Assembly (NCBI RefSeq): GCF_001865995.1
Contig: NZ_MLQQ01000007.1
Coordinates: 1-49,632, forward strand
Length of the DNA: 49,632 nt
Direction: 5' to 3'
Source of the DNA: Anaerobacillus arseniciselenatis
GTDB taxonomy: Bacteria; Bacillota; Bacilli; Bacillales; Anaerobacillaceae
Shown here: in pieces, positions 26,912-35,635 of the stretch
How the letters are laid out: every line of letters starts with the position of its first letter
How positions within the stretch are numbered: the first letter of the stretch is position 1
Translations under genes and position numbers: made by a program
The notes under the pieces: generated by a model
What the model was told of the DNA's origin: nothing
What the model saw: the letters and a program-made list of their open reading frames with translations, nothing else
Databases searched by the model: none

Positions 26912-28510
26912 TTATTTACCTATTTTCGACTGCATAAACACTGCGAGCTTCCCTACTTTCGGGAGATACTCTAATTCTTGTTCTGAAAATAATTTACTAA
27001 CAATAATAAAAATTAAAAAGACTGTTATACCTATTGCAACACTACTTAGCGCTACAAAACTGCTTCCTATACGACTATAAAGTAGTTCATCAAAAATAAT
27101 AAAGTTCGTTTTTTTCCATAAATACGTCACTGTTCCTAAGGCAATTAAACTGATGACAACTTTACTTCCTATTGAAAAAGATACCCTTTGCAGCACTTGC
27201 AACCTCGATAAGAAAATTAGGTTAAGTGTTGCACAAACTGCACAGGCAACTACCGTCGCAATTGCTGCACCTAAAGTACCTAAAATTGGTACAAGAACAA
27301 CGTTTAACAATAGCTTGATTAAAGTACCAACAATGACATGAATGACAGTTACATACACTTTATTTAAACCGTGTAAGATTGCCGAAGATGTTAGAAACAA
27401 AGCAGTAAAAACAATCGCTAATCCCATTACAGCTAAAACAACAGAATCTTGGTTATCTTTAAATAACATCACATTCGTCGGTTCAATAATTACAGCAAGT
27501 CCGATCGATGCCGCTGCACCGACAAGAAAACTAATTTTTAAAGAAAGGCTGCTATATTTTTGAACTAAATCACCGCGACCACCTAGCTTAACTTTTGCAA
27601 TGAGAGGTACGACGATTAATGAGAAAGAAGTTGTTATTATCGTTCCCATTTGAATTAACGGTTGACCTCGGTCAAAAATACCTTTAGAGACTTTAGCGAT
27701 TTCTATGTGGATACCACTCTCTAATAAAAACCTTAATACTGTCACCGAATCAATCAGTTGGAAAATAATTAATATGAGGCTACTAAAGCAAACCATCGTT
27801 CCTTGTACTAATATCGTCTTAACTTTTTCAAAGCATATGCGGTTATTGGTTTGATGCTGTGACTGCACAGTCCCTTTTTGTTTAATGTAATAACTATACA
27901 AAACGATAAAGCCGATAAAGCCACCAATGACTGAGCCAATCGCTGCCCCTGTTCCGGCGGCATACGGTCCAAAACCGCTAGACATTAAAAAATATGTAAA
28001 AAGTAATATGGCGCACACTCTCGTTATTTGTTCTGTTACTTGGGATACTGCTGTAGGCAACATTTCTTCTTTTCCTTGGAAATAACCTCGCATCACAGAA
28101 AGTAACGGAATGACAAAAAAAGTAAATGAAACCGCTCTTAACGGTGTAATTAAAAGCTCGTCCCCCATAACATTAGCCAGAAAAGGCGCATTAACATAAA
28201 AGACAATAAATACAAAAAAGCTTATTAAAAATAAACTAAAAAAAGCGCTCTTTATAATTTGTTCATGCTTCGCGCTTTCTCTTTCACTCATCAGCTTAGA
28301 AATAATGACAGGAAATCCATATGTAGATAATAAAATAGCAATGCCATACACCGGATATATTTGTTGGTAAACATAAAAACCAACATCACCAGCAATGTTT
28401 TGATAAGGTACACGATAAACAGCACTCAATATTTTAATAACAATAGCAGCTAGTGATAAATAAACTGCGCCTTGCCATAACTTGTTCGATTTTTTTGCTG
28501 CGCTATCCAT
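26912..28510 (-). CDS. yabM: MOP-superfamily polysaccharide/lipid flippase YabM (SpoVB/MurJ-like)
   Basis: A 532-residue integral membrane protein with about 14 hydrophobic segments, beginning LWQGAVYLSLAAIVIKILSAVYRVPYQNIAGDVG, in two stretches, the typical start of the SpoVB/MurJ (MVF) family, and with VMRGYFQGKEEMLPTAVSQVTEQ in the first half. Such proteins flip undecaprenyl-linked precursors. The position between spoVT and yabN identifies it as YabM, whose role in B. subtilis is not clear; spoVB itself lies elsewhere there. ATG with GGGGG seven bases upstream. Confidence 0.9.
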   Translation of the reverse strand: MDSAAKKSNKLWQGAVYLSLAAIVIKILSAVYRVPYQNIAGDVGFYVYQQIYPVYGIAILLSTYGFPVIISKLMSERESAKHEQIIKSAFFSLFLISFFVFIVFYVNAPFLANVMGDELLITPLRAVSFTFFVIPLLSVMRGYFQGKEEMLPTAVSQVTEQITRVCAILLFTYFLMSSGFGPYAAGTGAAIGSVIGGFIGFIVLYSYYIKQKGTVQSQHQTNNRICFEKVKTILVQGTMVCFSSLILIIFQLIDSVTVLRFLLESGIHIEIAKVSKGIFDRGQPLIQMGTIITTSFSLIVVPLIAKVKLGGRGDLVQKYSSLSLKISFLVGAAASIGLAVIIEPTNVMLFKDNQDSVVLAVMGLAIVFTALFLTSSAILHGLNKVYVTVIHVIVGTLIKLLLNVVLVPILGTLGAAIATVVACAVCATLNLIFLSRLQVLQRVSFSIGSKVVISLIALGTVTYLWKKTNFIIFDELLYSRIGSSFVALSSVAIGITVFLIFIIVSKLFSEQELEYLPKVGKLAVFMQSKIGK

Positions 28511-28560
28511 TATTTATCCCCCTGCACCGCCTTAATAAACTTAAGACATTATAACACAAG

Positions 28561-28747
28561 AAAAGCGCAAGCGCCTTGGGAAGCTTCGACAAGCGTTGGA
28601 GGGCCAGCAACGTTTTGCCTCCTCTTCGAAACACCACCAAATAGGCAAATCTTGATGGACCGAAACGCTCGAGAAGCTAGGCGCTGGAACTAGACAAAGA
28701 AAAGCGCAAGCGCCTTGACAGCCCTGAAAAGCGTTGGAGGGCCAGCA
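28561..28747. repeat. Widespread Bacillaceae GCGCAAGCGCC repeat, one full copy and one partial
   Basis: A 137-bp element starts AAAAGCGCAAGCGCCTTGG and ends CTAGGCGCTGGAACTAGACA (28561-28697). A second copy starts at 28699 (GAAAAGCGCAAGCGCCTTG) and breaks off after AGCGTTGGAGGGCCAGCA. Elements with these ends are common between genes in many Bacillus genomes. GC content is clearly higher than that of the surrounding DNA. Lies between yabM and the spoVT terminator. Confidence 0.75.
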
Positions 28748-28762
28748 CCTTGTTTAAACAAC

Positions 28763-28790
28763 AAAAAAGAAGGGAACCCAATCCCTTCTC
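28763..28790 (-). terminator. spoVT terminator
   Basis: On the minus strand GAGAAGGGA-TTGGG-TTCCCTTCTTTTTT forms an 8-bp stem followed by T6, a few bases after the spoVT stop. Confidence 0.9.
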
Positions 28791-28795
28791 AATTA

Positions 28796-29335
28796 CTATT
28801 GTTCCATTTGTCTAGCTAAAAATCCTGCAGCCGTTTCGGATAACTTTTGCTCTACATCTCCCATTGTACGGTCGTTTTTTGAAACCATTACAACTGCTCC
28901 AATAGGGTCACCATTAGCTACAATAGGTGCAACGACATATGAAGTAACTTCTTCTGTTGAGTCACCGACAATGTTATACTCACCTTTTGTAGTCTCTAGA
29001 GTCGACTGTCGATCACTCATTGCATTCTCAACTATTTCTCCAATAGCTTTGTTTGAATAGTCCTTCTTAGAACCTCCTGCAACCGCTATATATGTATCGC
29101 GATCAGCAATTAAGACGGCATGGTTTAAACTTTCATAAAGAGCTTCAGCATATTCTTTTGCAAAATCACCGAGCTCAGAAATTGGAGAATATTTCTTTAG
29201 TATCACTTCTCCATCCCTATCAACAAAAATCTCTAATGGATCGCCTTCTCGGATTCGAAGCGTTCGGCGAATCTCCTTTGGGATTACTACACGACCTAAA
29301 TCATCAATTCGACGTACAATTCCAGTAGCTTTCAT
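28796..29335 (-). CDS. spoVT: Stage V sporulation regulator SpoVT
   Basis: Forespore transcription factor that tunes SigG-dependent genes. The N-terminal AbrB-type swapped-hairpin DNA-binding domain is MKATGIVRRIDDLGRVVIPKEIRRTLRIREGDPLEIF in two stretches; the C-terminal GAF-like domain spans about residues 55-179 (VLIADRDTYIAVAGG, VAPIVANGDPIGAVVM). 179 residues, full length. The 5' untranslated region is long, with competing hairpins and a possible SigG promoter. Confidence 0.97.
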   Translation of the reverse strand: MKATGIVRRIDDLGRVVIPKEIRRTLRIREGDPLEIFVDRDGEVILKKYSPISELGDFAKEYAEALYESLNHAVLIADRDTYIAVAGGSKKDYSNKAIGEIVENAMSDRQSTLETTKGEYNIVGDSTEEVTSYVVAPIVANGDPIGAVVMVSKNDRTMGDVEQKLSETAAGFLARQMEQ

Positions 29336-29522
29336 TGTGATGATGCCTCTCTTTCTTTGTTGTAGTTACTTGGTGTAAGGAATCAATTTCTTTAGTGTAG
29401 AACTAAGAAATTAATACTTAATTCTTGGTCTTATTATCCTTCTTTAGAAAATAACTATTCACCAATTTTCCAATTAAATGCTTTAACGGAAATTGATCTT
29501 TGAACTAACTTGTTACCATTAT

Positions 29523-29553
29523 TAGTATGGTTAGTTTAGTTTTTCTTTATTAA
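29523..29553 (-). promoter_or_regulatory. Candidate SigG promoter of spoVT
   Basis: On the minus strand TTAATA (29548-29553; consensus TGAATA) is 18 nt from a perfect CATACTA (29523-29529). SpoVT is SigG-dependent in B. subtilis. The distance of nearly 190 nt to the ATG is long, which lowers confidence. Confidence 0.4.
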
Positions 29554-29633
29554 CTAACATTATTCAAAAAAGAGTTACTACAACAAAGCAAGAAAGTAAC
29601 GGAAACATCAAATATATAAATGTGACAGAACAT

Positions 29634-29780
29634 CACCATCTAAGATGGGAAAAAGGCGCATGACAGTACCACCGTCACCATCTAATATGGAAAAGGCGGG
29701 TGCTTTTCCTCACTTCACCTTGACCTTCTAACGAATCTCAGACGTTCGTTCGCAAAAGCACCCGCCTTTTTTCATGCAAA
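29634..29780 (+). repeat. Family C repeats: partial copy plus copy 3
   Basis: CACCATCTAAGATGGGAAAAAGGCG (29634-29658 region) is a lone left end. A shorter complete copy follows at 29676-29780: CACCATCTAATATGG, then AAAAGGCGGGTGCTTTT pairing with AAAAGCACCCGCCTTTTTT (about 29691-29771). The internal section is shorter than in copies 1 and 2 but keeps TTCTAACGAATCTCAGACG. Downstream of mfd, so it could serve as its terminator. Confidence 0.75.
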
Positions 29781-29836
29781 ACCCTCATGACGGTACCCAC
29801 GTCACCTTGTAAAATATAAAGGGCGAGGGGTTTTCC

Positions 29837-29897
29837 TTTCCAACTTTCCAACATTCAGCTTTTCAACTACCGACTGACCAACAATCCAACTAACCAA
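29837..29897. repeat. TTAGTTGG-type octad array after mfd
   Basis: Reading the minus strand from the mfd stop TAG: TTGGTTAGTTGGATTGTTGG, followed by looser GTTGGAAAGTTGGAAAGG units. Similar CCAACTAAC runs occur after cysK (about 9130-9183) and after ridA (38974-39002). No coding sense. Confidence 0.5.
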
Positions 29898-32800
29898 CTA
29901 AGTGTCTTTTTTCACCGTCCATAATTTAGATAAAATTTCCTCAATTACCTCTAAAAACTTCATTGGTTCAAATTTTTTCGTTTTAATCGTTATTTTTATT
30001 TGGTTACCGGCAGTACCTACGCCAATTTCACGACTCATTTTGCTAATTAATTCAAATAATTTCATCCCATCAATAGTTTGACTTTCTTTTTCAGCCAATA
30101 AAATTGAACACTGATGGTTATTTTCTGTAATGGATTGAATCCCTTCTTCGGAAGATAACAACTTAATCGCGGAAATTTTAAATAAATAATTTACTTCTTT
30201 AGGGAAATCACCGAACCGGTCAATCATTTCACTTTGAAGGTCGATGATATCATCTTCTGACTGTATCGACTTAAAGCGCTTATACATATCAATTTTTTGT
30301 TTAGAGTCCACAATATACGACTCAGGGATATAGGCATCGACATTGAGATCGATTTCAACTTCATTTTTTTTCACTTGTTCTGTTTTATTTCCTTTTCGTT
30401 CTTCAATTGCATCCTTTAACATTTGTGAATACATATCGAAACCTACAGAGGCGATAAAGCCATGTTGCTGAGCCCCTAATAAGTTTCCTGCACCACGAAT
30501 TGACAAGTCGCGCATTGCGATTTTAAACCCGCTACCAAGCTCAGTAAATTCTTTAATCGCTTGAAGTCGTTTTTCTGCCACTTCTGTTAATACTTTATCT
30601 TTTTGATACGTAAAGTACGAATAAGCAACTCGATTAGAACGACCGACACGACCGCGTAATTGATACAATTGAGACAAGCCCATTTTGTCGGCATTATAAA
30701 CGATTAACGTGTTAACGTTAGGAATATCAACACCCGTCTCAATAATCGTCGTCGTTACTAGAACATCGCTATTCCCCTCTAAGAAATCAATGATAACTGT
30801 CTCTAACTCTGTTTCATTCATTTTTCCATGAGCGAAAGAAATTTTAGCATCTGGAACGAGCATTGAAATTCTATCAGCCATTTGCGCTATTTCTTCTACT
30901 CTGTTATACAAAAAGTAAACTTGCCCACCTCTACTAAGCTCTCTTTCAATCGCCTCACGAACGAGTGCTTCATTAAACTCAACGACATACGTCTGTACCG
31001 GGAAACGATTTTCAGGTGGTGTTTCAATCACTGATAAATCTCTAACTCCTAACATTGACATATGTAATGTTCGAGGTATAGGTGTTGCCGTCAGTGTTAA
31101 CACATCAACATTCGCTTTTAACTGTTTAATTTTCTCTTTATGAGTAACTCCGAAGCGTTGTTCTTCATCAATAATTAATAAACCAAGGTCTTTATATTGA
31201 ACATCCTTAGATAAAATACGGTGAGTCCCAATAGCGATATCAACAACCCCCGATTTTAATCCTTTTAATGTTTCGTTCTGCTCTTTTCTTGTTCTAAAGC
31301 GACTCAATAAGCCAATATTAATAGGGTGCTCTGCAAAACGCTCGCGAATCGTTTCATAATGTTGCTGTGCCAATATTGTTGTTGGAACGAGAAATGCAAC
31401 TTGTTTACCATCCATAATTGCTTTAAACGCTGCTCGAATTGCAACTTCAGTTTTTCCATACCCTACATCACCACATAGCAAGCGATCCATTGGCCGTTCT
31501 CTTTCCATGTCTTCCTTAATTTCCTCGATACAGCGAATTTGATCTTCAGTTTCTTCATAAGGAAAGGAAGTTTCAAATTCTCTTTGTTCAGGTCCATCCT
31601 CTGAAAAAGCATAACCAACGCTAGCTTCACGTTCTGCATATAGTTTTATTAAGTCATCGGCAATATCCTCAACCGAAGATTGCACCTTCTTCTTAACCTT
31701 TTTCCAGTCACTTCCGCCTAGCGCGTATATTTTCGGTTCTTTATCTTCAGAACCTACATACTTCTGAACTTGATCAATTTGCTCAACTGGAACATATAAT
31801 TTGTCATTACCTGCATACGTAATGTGCATATAATCTTTATGAATACCATTAATTTCAAGAGTTTTGATCCCTAAATATTTACCGATCCCATGGTTAATGT
31901 GAACAACTAAATCACCGACTTTTAACTCTGAGTAATTTTTTATTCTTTCGGCATTCGATAACTTTTGCTTCCTTTTTGGTCGTTTCGCTTTTTTCGTAAA
32001 AACCTCTTCTTCAGTAATAACAATCAATTTTTGTAAAGGTAATTCAAAACCTCCACTTAGTTGTCCAATTAAAATTTGACAAGATCCTGTTATAAGGTCT
32101 GTATCGCTGTCTACTACAAGTGCTTCAATCTTATAATCTTCCAAAATATGATCGATCCGTTTTGCCCGTTCTTTATCTTGGGCAACGATCGCAACCTTAT
32201 ATTGGACTTTCGTCCAACGCTCTACCTCATTTTTTAAAAGATTAAGTTGGCCGTGAAAATTTTGCATCGTTTTGCAATTAAAATTGATGATGTTTTTCGG
32301 ACTTGTATTAGGTACATGCCTTAAGAAAAGGGAAAAATAAAGGAATGGAACTTTTGTTTCTTCAATTATTTCTTCAAGATGTTTAGACATTTTCAAATCT
32401 GAAATAACTGCACCTTGTCCTAGTAAAGTTGTTTGCCACTCTGCCTCTTCTTTATCTAAACTTACTCCCATTTCTTGGACCCGACTAATTTCATCAATGA
32501 AGACAACACCATTATTCGGTAAATAATCAATTAATGTCGTCACCTCGTCATAATACAAGGACATATATTTATACATACCTTCAAATGAGTTTTTACCACT
32601 CAAAAGCTCAATCTCGTAAGAAATTTGTTCAAGCAAACTTTCTTTTACTTTGGAGTCATTGATTTTTGCTAAACTACTAGATAGACCTTGCTTTAAATTT
32701 TCAGCTCCACGCCTAAAGTGCTCCTCATACATAATCACTTCTTGAGCAGGTCCAATATTAATCTCATTTAGTTGTTTTTGAGACCTTTGAGTGTCCACGT

Positions 32801-33443
32801 CAAAAAAACGAATTGAATCTACTTCAGTATCGAACAACTCAATTCGTAACGGCATTTCTTCAGTTAAAGGGTATATATCGATGATCCCGCCCCTTAAACT
32901 AAATTGTCCTGGGCTTGAGACCATTTCTGACCTTTGAAAACCTGCTTGTACGAGTTTATCGAGTTTTTCCTCTACATTTATTTCATCACCAACTTTAAAA
33001 TGAAGTTGGCACTGACGCCAAATTTCTTTAGGTGGTAATAATCTTCTTAAGCCTGCTATTGGAGTAATGACAATTCCCGTTTGCATTTCACTCCAATAGT
33101 TTAATACTTCTATTCGCTGCCCTCTCATCTCTGGACTTGCTACGGCAATTTCAGAAGAAATTAATTCGTTTACAGGATATAAATAAACGGATTGTCCGCC
33201 AATAAGGCCGATAAGGTCATCATATAGCTTTTGTGCTTGAAATAAATTATTTGTCACAATTAGTTGTGGGCGCTTCGTTTGTTCAAAAACTGATGCTAAT
33301 AACAAGGTTCTAGCTGAACCTGTCAAGCCAGCAATCATTTGTTCACTTAATTCTGCTTCAATCCCATCTAGTACCGCTCTTACATCATCATCTTGTAAAA
33401 AAAACTTTTTTAATCCTAACAATTGGCTTTCCCCCTTTGTCAA
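29898..33443 (-). CDS. mfd: Transcription-repair coupling factor Mfd
   Basis: DNA translocase that removes stalled RNA polymerase and recruits UvrA. Order: UvrB-like N-terminal region (with SLRGGIIDIYPLTEEMPLRIELFD in two stretches), RNA polymerase-interaction domain KVGDLVVHINHGIGKYLGI, superfamily 2 helicase with Walker A LLCGDVGYGKTEVA, IDEEQRFGV (DEEQ box), TLTATPIPRTL and the RecG-like LYQLRGRVGRSNR, and the C-terminal TRCF domain. TTG at 33443 lies seven bases after GGGGGAGG and gives 1181 residues, near the B. subtilis length (1177). The ATG at 33470 precedes that Shine-Dalgarno and is less likely. Confidence 0.97.
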   Translation of the reverse strand: MTKGESQLLGLKKFFLQDDDVRAVLDGIEAELSEQMIAGLTGSARTLLLASVFEQTKRPQLIVTNNLFQAQKLYDDLIGLIGGQSVYLYPVNELISSEIAVASPEMRGQRIEVLNYWSEMQTGIVITPIAGLRRLLPPKEIWRQCQLHFKVGDEINVEEKLDKLVQAGFQRSEMVSSPGQFSLRGGIIDIYPLTEEMPLRIELFDTEVDSIRFFDVDTQRSQKQLNEINIGPAQEVIMYEEHFRRGAENLKQGLSSSLAKINDSKVKESLLEQISYEIELLSGKNSFEGMYKYMSLYYDEVTTLIDYLPNNGVVFIDEISRVQEMGVSLDKEEAEWQTTLLGQGAVISDLKMSKHLEEIIEETKVPFLYFSLFLRHVPNTSPKNIINFNCKTMQNFHGQLNLLKNEVERWTKVQYKVAIVAQDKERAKRIDHILEDYKIEALVVDSDTDLITGSCQILIGQLSGGFELPLQKLIVITEEEVFTKKAKRPKRKQKLSNAERIKNYSELKVGDLVVHINHGIGKYLGIKTLEINGIHKDYMHITYAGNDKLYVPVEQIDQVQKYVGSEDKEPKIYALGGSDWKKVKKKVQSSVEDIADDLIKLYAEREASVGYAFSEDGPEQREFETSFPYEETEDQIRCIEEIKEDMERERPMDRLLCGDVGYGKTEVAIRAAFKAIMDGKQVAFLVPTTILAQQHYETIRERFAEHPINIGLLSRFRTRKEQNETLKGLKSGVVDIAIGTHRILSKDVQYKDLGLLIIDEEQRFGVTHKEKIKQLKANVDVLTLTATPIPRTLHMSMLGVRDLSVIETPPENRFPVQTYVVEFNEALVREAIERELSRGGQVYFLYNRVEEIAQMADRISMLVPDAKISFAHGKMNETELETVIIDFLEGNSDVLVTTTIIETGVDIPNVNTLIVYNADKMGLSQLYQLRGRVGRSNRVAYSYFTYQKDKVLTEVAEKRLQAIKEFTELGSGFKIAMRDLSIRGAGNLLGAQQHGFIASVGFDMYSQMLKDAIEERKGNKTEQVKKNEVEIDLNVDAYIPESYIVDSKQKIDMYKRFKSIQSEDDIIDLQSEMIDRFGDFPKEVNYLFKISAIKLLSSEEGIQSITENNHQCSILLAEKESQTIDGMKLFELISKMSREIGVGTAGNQIKITIKTKKFEPMKFLEVIEEILSKLWTVKKDT

Positions 33444-33571
33444 AAAAATTCCTCCCCCATCCATTTTCATTAACGGAAAAATGCCTTGGTATAAACCAAA
33501 GCTAATCGTGCATCACTTTTATAAAAATTTAAGTATTCTTTTATGTGTCATTAAACTAATTTTTATTCATA

Positions 33572-33690
33572 CAATGAATTTCATAATTCATTATTCTCAC
33601 CACTAAGATCAATATATAGTTGCGTCAAAACCATTCACAAACTATATATTGCGTGATGTGGCTCATTTTTGGTAATTATGAAACTCACTC
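33572..33690 (+). repeat. Family A MITE-like repeat, copy 5
   Basis: Same ends and inner stem as copy 4, with one change in the inner arm (ATTCACAAACT) and one in the 3' repeat (GAAACTCACTC). No matching direct repeats were seen at the flanks. Between fin and mfd. Confidence 0.85.
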
Positions 33691-33732
33691 AAAAGAATAA
33701 ATTTAAAACACCGTATTCACTTTAATTAAAAC

Positions 33733-33963
33733 TTACTGAATAAATGTTTGATTTTCATGAAACTGCGGATTTCGATCTAGTGCTTCGTGACAGTCCTCAC
33801 ATATCGTTTTAACATGCATATGTCCGTCATCATCGTATTCAATCATTTCTGTTCTCTCATTGCTATCAAGTTGATGGAAACCTAATTGTTCACTATTTAA
33901 ATTATGTTCTTCTATTTTTCCTACGTCAAATCCACAATGGCGACACCGGTAATGGATTGCCAT
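33733..33963 (-). CDS. fin: Anti-sigma factor Fin (YabK)
   Basis: Inhibitor of SigF that helps the SigF-to-SigG switch in the forespore. A 76-residue protein with two zinc-type cysteine pairs, CRHCG near the N-terminus and CEDCH near the C-terminus, and the family GKIEEHNLNSEQLGFHQL. Full length compared with B. subtilis. GGGAGG precedes the ATG. A near-perfect SigG promoter lies upstream, in agreement with known SigF/SigG transcription. Confidence 0.95.
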   Translation of the reverse strand: MAIHYRCRHCGFDVGKIEEHNLNSEQLGFHQLDSNERTEMIEYDDDGHMHVKTICEDCHEALDRNPQFHENQTFIQ

Positions 33964-34059
33964 ACTAATTCCTCCCTAATAATATCCAAATTATGCTTAA
34001 CTTTGATGTAATATCTCAACCGCTTCTCCCTTTAGAAGAAGTAATTGAAAAATCTATTA

Positions 34060-34089
34060 TAGTATGAACTATTAGGGGAATTTGTATGC
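34060..34089 (-). promoter_or_regulatory. SigG promoter of fin
   Basis: On the minus strand GCATA (34085-34089) and CATACTA (34060-34066) are 18 nt apart, a full match to the SigG consensus GMATR-N18-CATNMTA. It starts a few bases after the pth stop codon. Confidence 0.75.
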
Positions 34090-34094
34090 AGCAA

Positions 34095-34652
34095 TTAATT
34101 AAATCTATTCATTACAGTAATAAAATCCTCACTTAGCCATGCTTCGCTAGCCTTAGTTGCCTGCTTCACCGCTTCGCTAACCTCAAGCTTTTCACTAGGA
34201 GCAAATGTACTAAGAACATAATTGGCTACAGAAGTACCAGGTTCCGGTCTCCCTACACCTATTCTTATTCTTTTGAATTTTTCATTTTCCAAATGAGCTA
34301 ATAACGATTTTATACCATTATGACCACCGTGGCCACCTTTCTGACGCAAACGGATCTTTCCTGGTGGCAGATCTAAATCATCATAAATGACAACAATATC
34401 TTCCAGAGGTATTTTATAAAAATCCATTAAAGGCCTCACTGCTTCACCGGACAAATTCATATAAGTAAGTGGCTTTAACAAGAAAACCTTTTCACCATTG
34501 ATCACCTCAAAGCCAAATTGACCCTTCCATTTCTCATGATTCAGTGAAATGTTTAAACTTTCGGCCAACTCATCAATCGCCCAAAAACCAACGTTATGTC
34601 TTGTTGCTTCGTATTTTTTCCCAGGGTTACCTAACCCGACAATTAACTTCAC
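34095..34652 (-). CDS. pth: Peptidyl-tRNA hydrolase
   Basis: Recycles peptidyl-tRNA released from ribosomes (spoVC in B. subtilis). Motifs: [23 protein letters not shown], with the catalytic histidine in [21 protein letters not shown], and [14 protein letters not shown] followed by [11 protein letters not shown]. 185 residues, normal length. GTG start with GAGGAAA about eight bases upstream. Downstream of ctc with a 251-bp gap that contains the ctc terminator. Confidence 0.97.
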   Translation of the reverse strand: MKLIVGLGNPGKKYEATRHNVGFWAIDELAESLNISLNHEKWKGQFGFEVINGEKVFLLKPLTYMNLSGEAVRPLMDFYKIPLEDIVVIYDDLDLPPGKIRLRQKGGHGGHNGIKSLLAHLENEKFKRIRIGVGRPEPGTSVANYVLSTFAPSEKLEVSEAVKQATKASEAWLSEDFITVMNRFN

Positions 34653-34844
34653 CTATATTTCCTCACTTTCTAACGTTACGCTTCTATCCTAAAAATATAT
34701 ATTCAATAAAAGTTTATAAAATCCTTTATAATCTTCATTTTCGTTACATAACGAGCATGATAGACATACCTTCATCATCTAGTATGTTAAAGATGAATGC
34801 CATCCCAACAAATCCACTATCGATCTACCGACCATATAGTACGG

Positions 34845-34896
34845 AAAAAGGGGCTGTCCCATAAGTGTCTGACACTTTCTTTTGGGACAGCCCCTT
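34845..34896 (-). terminator. ctc terminator (family E hairpin)
   Basis: On the minus strand AAGGGGCTGTCCCA and TGGGACAGCCCCTT form a perfect 14-bp stem; the loop carries a second palindrome AAGTGTC-A-GACACTT, and T5 follows. Very strong terminator. The same GTGTCTGACAC loop recurs at 39006-39059 and 41384-41503. Confidence 0.92.
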
Positions 34897-34903
34897 CAAT
34901 GTA

Positions 34904-35536
34904 TTATTCCTCTTGAGCTGTATTCTCAGCTTCAGCTTGTACTTCTTCTTTATCAGCTTCTTCTTGCTGCTCATCTGGTTCATTATTTAGAACCGGTGGT
35001 AAAATCGACATGATCCCTTCTTCAGGTTCATTATTAATTTCATACTTGTCCGATTTTGGTAGATCTCTAACTTGAAGAGAATCCCCAATCATTAAATGAC
35101 TTATATCCACTTCAATGGCTTCAGGAATATCATTTGGTAAAGATCTGACTGATATTTCATGGAGTGTTTGTTGTATTATTCCACCATCTTTAAGTCCTGC
35201 TGCCTCACCGACTAGTTGAAGCGGAACATTAGCATCCATTTCACTTTTCATGTCAACTTTAAAGAAATCAACATGAATTATGTCGCCCTTCAACGAATCC
35301 ATTTGAACATCATTAGCAATCACTTGATGGGTTCCTTCATCGGTAGCTAAAAAAATGATCCCGTTTTTCCCTGTGGTTTTTACTGTTTTTATAAAATCTA
35401 CTTCATCTACAAAAACCGGTTTACTAGGGAGATCCTTACCGTAAACAATCGCAGGGACATTTCCTTCTTTACGAAGACTCCTTAACGATGAACCTCTTAA
35501 ATCATCTCGACTGCTAGCTTTTAACATAGTGCCCAT
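34904..35536 (-). CDS. ctc: General stress / 50S ribosomal protein L25 (Ctc)
   Basis: Binds 5S rRNA. N-terminal L25 beta-barrel domain (KASSRDDLRGSSLRSLRKEGNVPAIVYGK, given in two stretches) plus the C-terminal TL5/CTC domain (VDISHLMIGDSLQVRDLP, ISVRSLPNDIPEAIEV), then an acidic, glutamate-rich tail. 210 residues. The ATG at 35536 follows GAGGTG by six bases. In B. subtilis ctc is a SigB-dependent general-stress gene; a SigB-like promoter is present here. Confidence 0.96.
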   Translation of the reverse strand: MGTMLKASSRDDLRGSSLRSLRKEGNVPAIVYGKDLPSKPVFVDEVDFIKTVKTTGKNGIIFLATDEGTHQVIANDVQMDSLKGDIIHVDFFKVDMKSEMDANVPLQLVGEAAGLKDGGIIQQTLHEISVRSLPNDIPEAIEVDISHLMIGDSLQVRDLPKSDKYEINNEPEEGIMSILPPVLNNEPDEQQEEADKEEVQAEAENTAQEE

Positions 35537-35572
35537 TGTTTTCACCTCATTATTTTTCGTTCTTTATATGGT

Positions 35573-35598
35573 GTACCCCATTATAGAGGTTTTTAAAA
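35573..35598 (-). promoter_or_regulatory. Candidate SigB promoter of ctc
   Basis: On the minus strand TTTTAA (35593-35598; consensus GTTTAA) and GGGTAC (35573-35578; consensus GGGTAT) are 14 nt apart. A TATAAT (35581-35586) lies between them, so a SigA promoter in the same place is possible. Confidence 0.45.
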
Positions 35599-35635
35599 CA
35601 ATGAACGTTAAAAATTAACTCTAGAGATTACCGTC

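Larger units (their letters stand above)
29336..29897. other. spoVT-mfd spacer
   Basis: 562 bp without a gene. It holds overlapping hairpins in the spoVT leader (29384-29425), a candidate SigG promoter (29523-29553), family C copy 3 and a partial neighbour (29634-29780), and TTAGTTGG-type octads (about 29837-29897) that begin at the mfd stop codon. Confidence 0.7.
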
